A stretch of DNA of 56,222 bases from Mucilaginibacter sp. (GTDB lineage Bacteria > Bacteroidota > Bacteroidia > Sphingobacteriales > Sphingobacteriaceae): contig JAQBOV010000086.1 of assembly GCA_028287895.1 (NCBI GenBank), positions 1-56,222 of the forward strand, read 5' to 3'. Below are positions 37,601 through 44,945 of the stretch, piece by piece; positions within the stretch are counted from its first letter, which is position 1; each line of letters starts with the position of its first letter. Both the position numbers and the translations under genes were made by a program. Under the pieces are notes generated by a model that saw nothing but the letters and a program-made list of their open reading frames with translations, had not been told where the DNA came from and searched no databases.

Positions 37601-37876
37601 TAAAGAAGCCGTGTCTGAAGAAGCATTTATGATGAAATCACCACTACTATTAGTTGTTGATGCGTTATTAGTGCCCACTACCCTAACAACGACCCCAATT
37701 AAGGCCTCCCCTTTTTCGTCTGTAACCTTACCGTTGATGCGGAAAGCGTTTTGTGCAAAAACATTTATTGACAACAACAATAATGGAAACATCATGAAGC
37801 CCATACAAGCAGCTTTTAATTGCCATTTGTTGTTATTAATACGTTTTCGCCAGATCATATAAAAATTCTTACTCAT
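34604..37876 (-). CDS. SusC/RagA-family TonB-dependent outer-membrane transporter
   Basis: The 1090-residue protein has a long signal region ending NVFAQ at about residue 42. It continues with a carboxypeptidase-regulatory-like domain (FRINGKVTDEKGEALIGVVVRV), the plug domain (LQEVVVIGYGTQRKKDLTGAI, GVNIVNDGSPGSTPQIRIRGYSTINNNDPLYVIDGVPY) and a C-terminal beta-barrel ending in FLLGINAKF. No STN domain is present, so signalling through an anti-sigma factor is not expected. It imports oligosaccharides with energy from TonB/ExbBD. It is the first gene of the leftward operon. The 484-bp region up to the divergent GntR gene holds palindromes that may control it. Confidence 0.95.
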   Translation of the reverse strand: MSKNFYMIWRKRINNNKWQLKAACMGFMMFPLLLLSINVFAQNAFRINGKVTDEKGEALIGVVVRVVGTNNASTTNSSGDFIINASSDTASLRFTYMGFSPYEVAINRQHVINARLTRASSSLQEVVVIGYGTQRKKDLTGAIAVVDVNSLKAQPAASATEALQGKAAGVNIVNDGSPGSTPQIRIRGYSTINNNDPLYVIDGVPYQGNISWLNQNDIQSMQILKDASAASIYGSRANNGVIIITTKMGKEGSAPRINFDTYYGVAKPITSSFPKFMTPLQYAQYQYQGYKNAGQNPGDYLGNMYGKGENPVLPTYLIAGSAVGQDVTSQDADPSKYSYDPNHFYQITKANQQGTDWMRTITRSAPVQSYQLSASGGGKSSVYAVSAGYQSQDGIVKYTNFKRYNVRANTQVTAFNGHFRFGENALITRTEGVGFSTNTGSPGDGNYENNPINAVYKMQPIIPVYDIAGNFAGAKGSDLGDGMNPLALLYRAKDNYTHQNNIFGNLFGEVDILKDLTARSSLGANLNNFNSQNISYPNLEAPTGSGSNGYSATQGYGVQWTWTNTLKYKHSFGGNTVGLLVGTEAINNSYRTLSGARNGYFLLGDQNYYYLNSGSSNISNAEYGNINTLSSLFGRVDYALKDKYLFSATIRRDGSSNFGSANMYGNFPSFSAAWRLSQEDFLKNIKWLDDLKLRAGYGITGNQNIPANNAINVYQSLNNTSYYPMNGTSSLVSGVSQNQFGNPLLKWEELKSTNLGLDFTLDKNIFDGSIDVYRRVTSGMLFPVSLPSQTVGTANSPYVNAGTMRNQGIELVLNYHYGVASNSPFKFDIGVNFASNANEILALAPGIQDAPYGNFRSLTTTIFRVGQPYGEFYGYKQAGIFQNLAEVNASSQPGARIGGMKFADVDGDGKFTANDRTTLGSPLPKYTLGINTNFTYKNLDLGLFFYSSIGNKIYNINKYYTDFQAFPSAGSTRLLNAWSPANISSNIPSPSSLESAIEYASSSYYVEDGSYFRLKNLQLGYTFKDTALAKKWGFSSFRVYGSVTNVFTITKYSGMDPEITQINQSFNLPGLDFGVYPSPRQFLLGINAKF

Positions 37877-37926
37877 ATTTTGATTGGTTTTAAATTTGGT
37901 TATAAATTGATTGTGCGGTAGAAATA

Positions 37927-37941
37927 CCTTATCTGATAAGG
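37927..37941. promoter_or_regulatory. Palindrome CCTTATC-N-GATAAGG upstream of susC
   Basis: Seven-base arms and a single central base form a perfect inverted repeat about 50 bp upstream of the SusC start. The half-site TTATC/GATAA recurs at 38258-38274 nearer to gntR. It could be an operator or a 5' untranslated hairpin. Confidence 0.45.
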
Positions 37942-38040
37942 ACTTGCTCCATTTTGGGAATTATATAATTATCTTAAATTAATATATGGACCTCCTCTTT
38001 TATTTTAATTGGCAACTAGATCGAAAGCAGAAATACTTTG

Positions 38041-38060
38041 TAGGTACATAGGTACATACA
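38041..38060. promoter_or_regulatory. Tandem TAGGTACA repeats in the susC-gntR region
   Basis: TAGGTACA occurs twice in direct succession (38041-38056), followed by TACA. The GTAC cores are palindromic, and the unit spacing is eight bases. GntR/HutC-type regulators bind short GT...AC sites, so this is one candidate target of the divergent regulator. Confidence 0.35.
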
Positions 38061-38257
38061 ATAATTTAAATTTTGACAATTTTTTTTAAAAAATAAATGT
38101 GTATGCATCGCTTTTACACGCAATTATCTTGCTTTCGCACAGAATATTAGCACATTACATGTCAAAGGGAATGTTTGTTAATACATAGTTATTTGGCACA
38201 TAACCGATAAAATGCAGGTATTTATAAAGTATTTGTTTGGTTTTTAAGAAAACACGA

Positions 38258-38274
38258 TTTATCATCCTGATAAA
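38258..38274. promoter_or_regulatory. Inverted repeat TTTATCA-TCC-TGATAAA upstream of gntR
   Basis: Seven-base arms with a three-base spacer lie about 87 bp upstream of the GntR start. The TTATC/GATAA half-sites match those of the palindrome near susC, which suggests one regulator acting on both sides of the divergent region. Confidence 0.4.
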
Positions 38275-38360
38275 GAGAAAATTACCGTTTGAACATCGAA
38301 ATACACTATGTTAATACATGATTTTTGGTATTTTTGTTATCTAATATTAGTTTTAGCTAT

Positions 38361-39092
38361 ATGAAAAAATATCATATTGATCACAAAAGCCCTATACCGC
38401 TCCATGTTCAGGCTGAAGATATATTAAGGGATATGATTAATGCTCCGGAATATAAAAATGGCAAACTTATTCCTAATGAATTAGAATTATCTAAGCAACT
38501 GGCTATTTCCAGAACTACTTTAAGACAGGCATTAAATAAGTTGGTTTATGAAGGATTGTTAAGCAGGAAAAAAGGCATAGGAACAAGAGTTGTAGAAAAT
38601 GTAGTTAGTTCAAAATCGAATAAGTGGCTTAGTTTTTCTCAAGAGATGGAAGCCAGGGGAATTCATATTAAAAACTATGAACTGCATCTTAGCTGGGTGA
38701 AGCCTGATGAAAATTTAAAACAATTTTTTGAAATAAAAGCGAATCATAAAATCCTGAAAATGGAAAGATTACGAGGGACAATTGACTCACCCTTTGTATA
38801 TTTTATTTCCTTTTTCCACCCACGTATTAACTTAACCGGAGATGAAGATTTTAAACAACCATTATACGAAATGCTGGAAAATGAGCACTCTACTATTGCA
38901 ACATTATCAAAAGAGGAAATAAGTGCACGAGCATGTGATAAATTTATTGCGGATAAACTGGAAATACCTGCCGGAAGCCCGATTTTATTCAGAAAGCGAT
39001 TTGTTTATGATCAGGCGGAAAGACCAATTGAATATAATTTAGGGTACTATAAGGGGGATAGTTTTATATATACGGTAGAAAGCACAAGGTAA
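38361..39092 (+). CDS. GntR-family regulator with UTRA ligand-binding domain (HutC type)
   Basis: The ATG at 38361 gives 243 residues beginning MKKYHIDHKSPIPLHVQ. The upstream Met at 38325 adds non-family sequence. A winged helix-turn-helix lies at about residues 10-75 (IPNELELSKQLAISRTTLRQALNKLVYEGLLSRKKGIGTRV). A UTRA domain, about residues 90-240, follows (ILKMERLRGTIDSPFVYFISFFHP, RPIEYNLGYYKGDSFIY). Such proteins are usually repressors released by a phosphorylated sugar. It is divergent from susC, so it very probably controls the utilisation operon in answer to a sugar phosphate made by the ROK kinase. Confidence 0.93.
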   Translation: MKKYHIDHKSPIPLHVQAEDILRDMINAPEYKNGKLIPNELELSKQLAISRTTLRQALNKLVYEGLLSRKKGIGTRVVENVVSSKSNKWLSFSQEMEARGIHIKNYELHLSWVKPDENLKQFFEIKANHKILKMERLRGTIDSPFVYFISFFHPRINLTGDEDFKQPLYEMLENEHSTIATLSKEEISARACDKFIADKLEIPAGSPILFRKRFVYDQAERPIEYNLGYYKGDSFIYTVESTR

Positions 39093-39093
39093 T

Positions 39094-39430
39094 TTAATAA
39101 CACAAACGAAGCCCGCTAGATAAACACCAAAAGCTGCATTCAGGTTCCATGAAAGCTTCGCAAGTCCTAAGATAGCGTTCCATTTCATTGATGTCATCTT
39201 CTATAACTGTAGAACTGAAAGCATAGAGCCGTAGTAGCATCCTGATAAAAGGGCCGGCGAACCAGTTCCGCTTGATGATGCTTTCGGCAGAATCAACCAT
39301 GTTGGTTGTGTACAACTCTGGCGCGATCTTTCTCGCCACCGTTTTACACATACAGACCAATTTCCCTGGGCTCTTTTTTATCAGAGCTGCCAAACAATAT
39401 CTCCCGGAGATGAATGGGATTTTTTTCCAT
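39094..39430 (-). pseudogene. Unassigned small gene, probably frameshifted
   Basis: A minus-strand ATG at 39430 opens MEKNPIHLREILFGSSDKKEPREIG, which stops after 28 codons. The next frame, open from 39393 (TTG) to 39094, continues with KTVARKIAPELYTTNMVDSAESIIKR and LLRLYAFSSTVIEDDINEMERYLRTCEAFMEP. Joined by one frameshift near 39345 they would make a soluble helical protein of about 110 residues. No family was recognised. It lies at the border between the utilisation locus and the scar-like region, next to the AT-rich repeat. Confidence 0.3.
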
Positions 39431-39510
39431 TTTAAAGTAAATGCAACAGCTAAAACAGGAATGTTTTCTATTAATGTATATAAATCTATTTAGAGCATAA
39501 GAGATGGCGA

Positions 39511-39570
39511 GATTTTTTTTTTCGATTAAGAAGAGGATAATGAATAAAATATAGGGATATTTTCTATTAT
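39511..39570. repeat. Second copy of the AT-rich repeat block
   Basis: A T-run, the block TTCGATTAAGAAGAG, then ATAAAATATAGGGATATTTTCTATTA reproduce the block at 981-1036 with few substitutions and small indels. The copies are in the same orientation, about 38.5 kb apart. Both border broken genes. This copy lies about 65 bp upstream of the MutS-related remnant. Confidence 0.65.
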
Positions 39571-39633
39571 TACTTATATTATTAGATAATCCAACAGAAA
39601 GTTTAGCTTTAAGCAACCCTTACAAGCACTTTG

Positions 39634-40318
39634 ATGAATTTTGATATAGATAGGCAAACACTAAATGATTTGGCAATATTTCAAAACAACAATTCTCGCC
39701 AATCAGTATGTAGTCTTTTCAGCCACACAAATACAATTGGTGGCAATGAAGCGTTGCAAGATATGTTCAACAAGCCGCTCATCGATCCTGTTCACATAAA
39801 GGAAAGACTAGAAGGTGTTTTTGTATATTGAGGAACACAATATTAAAATTAGCTTAAATAGAAACGATTATGATTTTGTAGAATTTTATTTGAAAAAGCA
39901 TTATCGTGCTAAGCCATTTTCAGTTATAACCAGGTTTTTAGAAAAAATCATATATGCGTTTAAGTTTAATAATAATGATTATTATGTAATTCAAACTGGA
40001 ATAGAAAGTACGCTGTCAATACTTGATAGCTTAATAAAATTCGCTGAGGCATTAGAGGGTGATCTGCCAAAAAAAATACAGGAATTCCGCTCAACTATTT
40101 TAAGCACTTTCCAGCCGAAAGAATTTGTGTGGCTAAAGCAACTTATAAAGAAACTTAATCGCAGTGCTACGGATATGGCGAAAGCGGACCACTTTTTCAG
40201 GCAGCTCGCTTATGAGAGAATTAAGATTTTGTTAAATGTTGCTTATCAGTTAGATGTTTATCGATCCGTTCGTCTACTAATTGCGTTATTTAGGCTTGCG
40301 CCGCAATCATGTGGTTAG
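39634..40318 (+). pseudogene. MutS-related protein, frameshifted and lacking the ATPase domain
   Basis: The ATG at 39634 opens MNFDIDRQTLNDLAIFQNNNSRQSV and GGNEALQDMFNKPLIDPVHIKERLEG. This is the start of the short MutS-related proteins of Bacteroidota, which begin at the core/lever domain. The frame stops at 39831. A one-base shift at a run of five T near 39818 continues with YIEEHNIKISLNRNDYDFVEFYL and helical lever sequence to FRQLAYERIKILLNVAYQLDVY. Homology ends near 40270, before the Walker A-containing ATPase domain that makes up the last 200 or so residues of the family. It is inferred to be inactive in DNA repair. Confidence 0.65.
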
Positions 40319-40381
40319 GTTGATCAGAATCTCCAATTAGGCTTATTATAATAAAGCAACGTAATTGCTAAATTTTTGAAT

Positions 40382-40632
40382 ATGGAGCTACATCAGATCC
40401 TCATTCATGTCAATGATAACACCTCGCATAGGTATGGCTGAAATGTTTTTTACAAAGAACTTGCATATATCATAGCCCGTAGAATACAACAGCTTTAATG
40501 ACGCGCTCCGCTTCAATGAAGCCTATGAACAGTTGATTGCGGATCTGGCCGGGTACCCCGACCAAAGCCAAAGGCCTGATCTACTGATTCGATAGCCATA
40601 CCGATATGAAAAGATCCATAGAAACTTCTTCC
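40382..40632 (+). other. Coding remnants between the MutS fragment and the MEDS kinase
   Basis: An ATG at 40382 opens MELHQILIHVNDNT. A shift then gives TPRIGMAEMFFTKNLHIS before a stop. This vaguely recalls N-termini of large polysaccharide-deacetylase-associated proteins. Another frame further on, about 40477-40590, reads EYNSFNDALRFNEAYEQLIADLAGYPDQSQ and then stops. No complete gene or certain family is present. The stretch looks like shuffled debris. Confidence 0.2.
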
Positions 40633-42441
40633 TTATTCAATCGGCAGGTCCATTTGATATTCTTTACCCCTTCCAGGCAAGGTGCGAACACTCATTGATC
40701 CCCCCAATATCTCAATCTTACTTTTTACATTGTACAACCCGATGCCAATACTTTTATCAGACAGATCTAACTTTTTGAAGGATCCGTGTCCTGCTTTATT
40801 TCCTTTCCGGTAATTTGCCTTTCCAAAGTCTTTGAAATAAATAATGAGTCTATCATGTTCTCTTTCCGAGGTGATTTCAATGACTGGCGGCTTCCCTTGC
40901 TGACCATATAGTATTCTACTGGCGATCAGGTTGTAAAAAATATTATGCAGGTAACCCCGAATCGAATTCATCTTATTTGCACGGTTGAAATCTGTAACTA
41001 TTCGAATCGCATTCTGGTTGCCAATTGATTTAAACCGGGCGGAAACTTCTTTTACCAGCTCTGTCAGATTGATCTTCTCTTTTTTAAGACTCGAGGTCTT
41101 ATCAAGCTGTAAAATGCGGTTCAAATTATGAACGACATCATCCAGCTTTTCGATGGATTGAATTAAAAAGCCTTCCATTTCGCTTTTTTCTGATTCGGAA
41201 ACTTCACCATGTTTAAGCATTTTGGCCAACCCGAGCATGTTGGCCAGTGGCGCCCGCAGGTCGTGCGATAGAATTAAAGCAAATTTATCCACGTCTTTAT
41301 TGCGCTGCACCAATTGTCCGCTTAAACGTTCGTGCTCGGCTTCTGCCAGTTTATCCTGCGTAATATTGCTTGCAGAGCAACTTACTCCTATAGCCTTTTC
41401 ATCTATATCCTTTACAGGATGAATGCTTATGCGGTACCATTCCGGGGAATCGCTTTGGTGTTGATAGCTGGTTTCATAGTTTAGCGACTGCCCAGATAAT
41501 ACAGTATTCATTATTTCGCTGAAGCGACTCTTTCCCTTTTCATTCAACAACTCCGGAAAATAGATGTCCTTCTGCAAAGGAACGCCGAAAGACAGCGTTG
41601 ACCAATAACTTGCTACAGCATTAAATAAAAGCACATGTGAATCACTATCGAACAATACAAATGCGATATCAGTGGTGTCGACAATAGTTTGCAGGTGCAA
41701 TTGGGATTTCTGCAAAGAATGCGCCACCTTCTCCCTTTCGGAACGCTCCTTCTTTACTTCTTCGATGATTCGGTGTAGCTCCCTGGTTCTTTCTGTAATC
41801 CGTTTTTCAAGTGACTCTTTCTCCAGGTTAAGCTGCGCTTTCGTTTTTTTGAGTTGCGGTGATTCAAGTATTTCCCATCGGCCGTTTCGTTTACTGGCTG
41901 CAGATTCATGCAACACGGCAATATCCAACACATCTGTCGCCGTGCATTTGGTCAATTTATAATCACAGGATATGATAAGCCTTTTACCGGCTATTGCCAG
42001 ATTAAGAACGCGTTCGTATTCTATGAAATCATGCCAGCTCTTACGGTCCATCCAAGCTTCGTCACCATTGAGGCGCAAGCCTTCGAAACCGCGATCAAGT
42101 GCAATTCGCAGACGGTCTAATATCGATTGGATGACATTATCTAATTCAAATTGGCCATTGATTAAGTACCAGTCCCGGTGGGACAGTATTTCGATACTTC
42201 CACGTTCATAATATAAGTCAAGATCAGGAACCGCCTCTTTTAGCGCATTGATAGCGTCTTCAATAGTGGTCTGTTCTGAAGTTATCCATATGCAGTACTC
42301 ATTGTTTTTCAGACCGGTTTTAAAAAAGGGTACCTGTATAGATAATAGATCTTCTTTTGTTTGATAAAAATGACAAAAGTGTGTACCCCACGGAATAGTT
42401 CCGATCACATCAATACCGGTAGGTCTAAGCGTGTGATTCAT
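40633..42441 (-). CDS. MEDS-PAS sensor histidine kinase with degenerate ATP-binding motifs
   Basis: From the ATG at 42441 the protein has 602 residues, and a TTG two codons upstream is possible. The N-terminal MEDS (DcmR-type) sensor domain, about residues 8-190, begins IGTIPWGTHFCHFYQTKEDLL. A coiled coil, a PAS domain (LQTIVDTTDIAFVLFDSDSHVLLFNA) and the H-box LSHDLRAPLANMLGLAKML follow. In the ATPase domain the N-box reads FYNLIASRILYG, where NLISNSIKY-like sequence with a second Asn is normal. The G1 box reads DFGKAN instead of DNGxGI, and G2 (SIGIGLYNVKSKIE) is kept. ATP binding may therefore be impaired. No membrane segment and no adjacent response regulator are seen. Confidence 0.85.
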   Translation of the reverse strand: MNHTLRPTGIDVIGTIPWGTHFCHFYQTKEDLLSIQVPFFKTGLKNNEYCIWITSEQTTIEDAINALKEAVPDLDLYYERGSIEILSHRDWYLINGQFELDNVIQSILDRLRIALDRGFEGLRLNGDEAWMDRKSWHDFIEYERVLNLAIAGKRLIISCDYKLTKCTATDVLDIAVLHESAASKRNGRWEILESPQLKKTKAQLNLEKESLEKRITERTRELHRIIEEVKKERSEREKVAHSLQKSQLHLQTIVDTTDIAFVLFDSDSHVLLFNAVASYWSTLSFGVPLQKDIYFPELLNEKGKSRFSEIMNTVLSGQSLNYETSYQHQSDSPEWYRISIHPVKDIDEKAIGVSCSASNITQDKLAEAEHERLSGQLVQRNKDVDKFALILSHDLRAPLANMLGLAKMLKHGEVSESEKSEMEGFLIQSIEKLDDVVHNLNRILQLDKTSSLKKEKINLTELVKEVSARFKSIGNQNAIRIVTDFNRANKMNSIRGYLHNIFYNLIASRILYGQQGKPPVIEITSEREHDRLIIYFKDFGKANYRKGNKAGHGSFKKLDLSDKSIGIGLYNVKSKIEILGGSMSVRTLPGRGKEYQMDLPIE

Positions 42442-43062
42442 AGACAATGGCTTTGCCCATTAGTGCAAAGGTATATATGTTTTAAATTTGGCAGATCATA
42501 TGATATCTTGTGTCATATCTTAAAAGGTCTTAATACAATAGTTGAACAAGAAAAAATGTTTTAAGACGAAAGATAAATATTTTACCACCTGTTTTCATCG
42601 GTACTATCATCTGTGCAAGTAATCCATCCATTCGCCCGTATTAATGCTATTGGTATTAATTGCACTGGCGGCTTATTGGTTTCATTGTATCATAAACTGG
42701 AAAAACGGATGACGCATGTTATCGTAGAGAAGAACAAAAAAATAAGGCTGGCCGCGGCAAAAGAGACTTTTTCTAAGCTGGAAGGTGAACATCGCCAACT
42801 AGACAATAACGGATTATTACTGCCTTTACCCGACTGTTTAGCTGCTGGTACGGCATACAGCCGGCAATAAAAACCGCCTCTATTGTAATGATGGGGCATC
42901 CTCATTTTTATTTACAATAGCTGTATCGGCAAACACTCGTCCCCGGTGTAAATTTCAATATATTTAATTAAGACAGCTTAGTTTAAAAGGGAAACTATTT
43001 TGTAAGCCCATTGTATAATTGTACAGTTATGTGGCACTGATATCTATTAGTAATCAGAATCG
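42442..43062. other. Intergenic region between two divergent sensor kinases
   Basis: The stretch should carry promoters for both kinases. A plus-strand frame from 42613 (GTG) to 42870 reads as a charged helix (YHKLEKRMTHVIVEKNKKIRLAAAKETFSKLEG). An overlapping frame just before it resembles a membrane segment (LVLIALAAYWF), so a frameshifted small membrane protein is possible but unproven. An inverted repeat CTATTGTAA/TTACAATAG (42880-42888 and 42912-42920) follows. No other structure stands out. Confidence 0.3.
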
Positions 43063-44712
43063 ATGAACGCCTTTAAAGAAAAAATATTCGAAGCGCTCTT
43101 CAATCAAGCGGGAACGCCAATTTGTATAATAAAGGCAGATGCACCCAGGTTCACCATCATCGCCATCAATGAAGAATATAAAAAGAACTCCCGCAGGGCA
43201 ACTAACGATATTATTGGTAAATCCGTATTTGATGTTTATAAGGCATGGGATAAGGCGAGTGAGGAGCAATTTAAATTATTGGAAAGCGGGCTTTTTCAAA
43301 CTAAAGCTAAAAAAAGTGCAGTTAATTTACCGGTACTTTACTTTGAAGCCCCCGCTGCAGATGGGCAAAGCGTTGAACAGTCCTGGTGGCAAATCAATAT
43401 CATGCCTGTATTCATGGAAAATGACCATGTTGAGTATTTAATGTGCAGCACATTTAACGTCACTAAGGAGGAGTTGGCCCGCCTGTCAATGGAGGATGCA
43501 AAACAAAAGGAACAGCAGCTTCATAAAGAATTACAGGAAGTTAATGAGAAATTAACAGTAACGAATGAAAAATTAAACGTAACAATCGAGGAATTAAGAC
43601 AAACGCAAGAGAACCTGTATCAATTGAATAATGAGCTGGAACAGCGCATTGCAGCAAGGACACATGCACTCACCGAAAGTGAAGGCCGGTTGAAGTTAAT
43701 CCTTGATGCCCTTCCGCAAATAGCCTGGACAAATACCGTAGCAGGCGAGGCGGATTTTTATAACAGAAGATGGTATGAATATACGGGGATTGATGTTGAC
43801 GAAAACGATCCCTGGAAATGGAAAGAAGCGCTCCATCCGGATGATTTAACGTACTGCTTGGATAGCTATTGGGCAATCCTTCAAAGTAACGAGCCGGGGG
43901 AATTTGAAATTCGTGAAAAGGAAAAACATGGCATGTACCGCTGGCATCTTGTGCGAATGCAGCCGCTGCGTAATGAAGCCGGGGAAGTAATACACTGGAT
44001 AGGAACAGCGACAGATATTGACGACCTTAAGCAGTTGCAACAGCAGAAAGATGATTTCATCAGCATTGCAAGTCATGAACTGAAAACACCTATTACCAGT
44101 CTTAAAGTGTCACTTCAGTTGCTCGACAGAATGAAAAATAATCCTTCATCAGAAATGCTGCCTAAAATGATTTCACAATCAAGAAAAAGCATGCAAAAAA
44201 TAAGCACTCTGGTCGATGACCTGCTCAATGTCAGCCGTATTCAGAAAGGGCAGTTACCATTAAACAAAACCACTTTCACTATATCTGAACTGCTGAATTC
44301 TTGTTGTAACCCCATCAGCATAACAGGAAAGCACCGGTTCCATATCGCTGGTGATAAGGAGTTAAAAGTCCATGCGGATGAGCATCGTATTGAACAGGTA
44401 ATGATCAATTTTATTACGAATGCGGTTAAATATGCTCCTAATTCAACAGATATCTCCATAATTATTCAAAAGGAAAATAACCAAGTCAAAGTCTCTGTAA
44501 TGGATAAAGGCCCCGGCATACCAAAAGATAAAATCCCTCACCTGTTTGACCGCTATTACCGGGTAGATTCTACCGGTTACCATGCTTCCGGGTTAGGATT
44601 GGGATTATACATTAGTTCGGAGATCATTAAACGGCATGGAGGTGAAATTGGTACGGAAAGTGAATTGGGTAAAGGAAGTACCTTTTGGTTTACTTTGCCG
44701 TTGCAGGAATAA
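43063..44712 (+). CDS. PAS-domain sensor histidine kinase
   Basis: The 549-residue protein has an N-terminal PAS domain (PICIIKADAPRFTIIAINEEYKKNS), a coiled coil (about residues 155-210, ELQEVNEKLTVTNEKLNVTIEELR), a second PAS_3-type domain (ILDALPQIAWTNTVAGEADFYNRRWYEYTG, WKEALHPDDL, WHLVRMQPLRNEAGEVIHWIGTATDIDD), the H-box FISIASHELKTPITSLKVSLQ, and a complete ATPase domain: N-box MINFITNAVKYAP, G1 DKGPGIPKDKI, F-box LFDRYYRV, G2 GLGLGLYISSEI. No membrane segment is seen, so it is cytosolic. No response regulator is adjacent. It lies 233 bp upstream of the GH9 gene but probably forms its own unit. Confidence 0.93.
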   Translation: MNAFKEKIFEALFNQAGTPICIIKADAPRFTIIAINEEYKKNSRRATNDIIGKSVFDVYKAWDKASEEQFKLLESGLFQTKAKKSAVNLPVLYFEAPAADGQSVEQSWWQINIMPVFMENDHVEYLMCSTFNVTKEELARLSMEDAKQKEQQLHKELQEVNEKLTVTNEKLNVTIEELRQTQENLYQLNNELEQRIAARTHALTESEGRLKLILDALPQIAWTNTVAGEADFYNRRWYEYTGIDVDENDPWKWKEALHPDDLTYCLDSYWAILQSNEPGEFEIREKEKHGMYRWHLVRMQPLRNEAGEVIHWIGTATDIDDLKQLQQQKDDFISIASHELKTPITSLKVSLQLLDRMKNNPSSEMLPKMISQSRKSMQKISTLVDDLLNVSRIQKGQLPLNKTTFTISELLNSCCNPISITGKHRFHIAGDKELKVHADEHRIEQVMINFITNAVKYAPNSTDISIIIQKENNQVKVSVMDKGPGIPKDKIPHLFDRYYRVDSTGYHASGLGLGLYISSEIIKRHGGEIGTESELGKGSTFWFTLPLQE

Positions 44713-44720
44713 AAAAAATC

Positions 44721-44739
44721 GGAGGATACCCGAACCTCC
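44721..44739. terminator. Small hairpin after the PAS kinase gene
   Basis: GGAGG and CCTCC enclose a nine-base loop immediately behind the kinase stop. The T-run lies on the other side (an A-run precedes it on the plus strand), so as an intrinsic terminator it would act on minus-strand transcripts. On the plus strand it is only a 3' hairpin. Confidence 0.3.
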
Positions 44740-44840
44740 AACCTGTTGAATCAATTATTCCCGCATTGTTAACAGCTCAATAAAACCGCAGTGAATTACC
44801 ACAGGACGTTGACCTTTAAACCAAAAAAGGCTGCAGTTTT

Positions 44841-44857
44841 GTAGTGTTAATGTAGTG
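44841..44857 (+). promoter_or_regulatory. Copy A of the tandem GTAG-N-G motif, upstream of GH9
   Basis: GTAGTGTTAATGTAGTG consists of two GTAGTG half-sites at an 11-bp period, 89 bp upstream of the GH9 start. It matches copies at 51945 and 52240 (minus strand) at 14 of 17 and 14 of 17 positions or better. A TATAAATTG follows shortly downstream and could be part of a promoter. Confidence 0.5.
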
Positions 44858-44945
44858 CTTATAAATTGAAGTTTTAAACGCCTGATTATGCATATTTGAT
44901 ATTCTATTGCCAATAACCAATTAAACATAAAATAATAAATTATTT

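Larger units (their letters stand above)
37877..38360. promoter_or_regulatory. Divergent promoter region between susC and gntR
   Basis: This AT-rich stretch has no open reading frame. It contains three possible protein-binding sites, listed separately: a 7-1-7 palindrome with TTATC/GATAA at 37927, tandem TAGGTACA repeats at 38041, and a TTTATCA/TGATAAA inverted repeat at 38258. It should contain promoters for both directions, but no unambiguous Bacteroidota promoter (TTTG and TAnnTTTG with correct spacing) could be fixed by eye. Confidence 0.5.

Noticed and set aside
37877..38360. Assignment of exact Bacteroidota promoters (TTTG and TAnnTTTG) for susC and gntR
   Set aside because: Several TTTG elements are present but none has a convincing partner at the right spacing, so no promoter positions are claimed.
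39344..39616. Minus-strand ORF of 90 codons across the second AT-rich repeat
   Set aside because: Its first 60 residues are translated AT-rich repeat with membrane-like low complexity. Only the last 28 codons (from the ATG at 39430) may be original coding sequence.
42613..42870. Plus-strand ORF of 85 codons between the two kinases
   Set aside because: It has a GTG start, no recognised domain and an overlapping membrane-like stretch in another frame. It is mentioned only as a possible damaged small gene.
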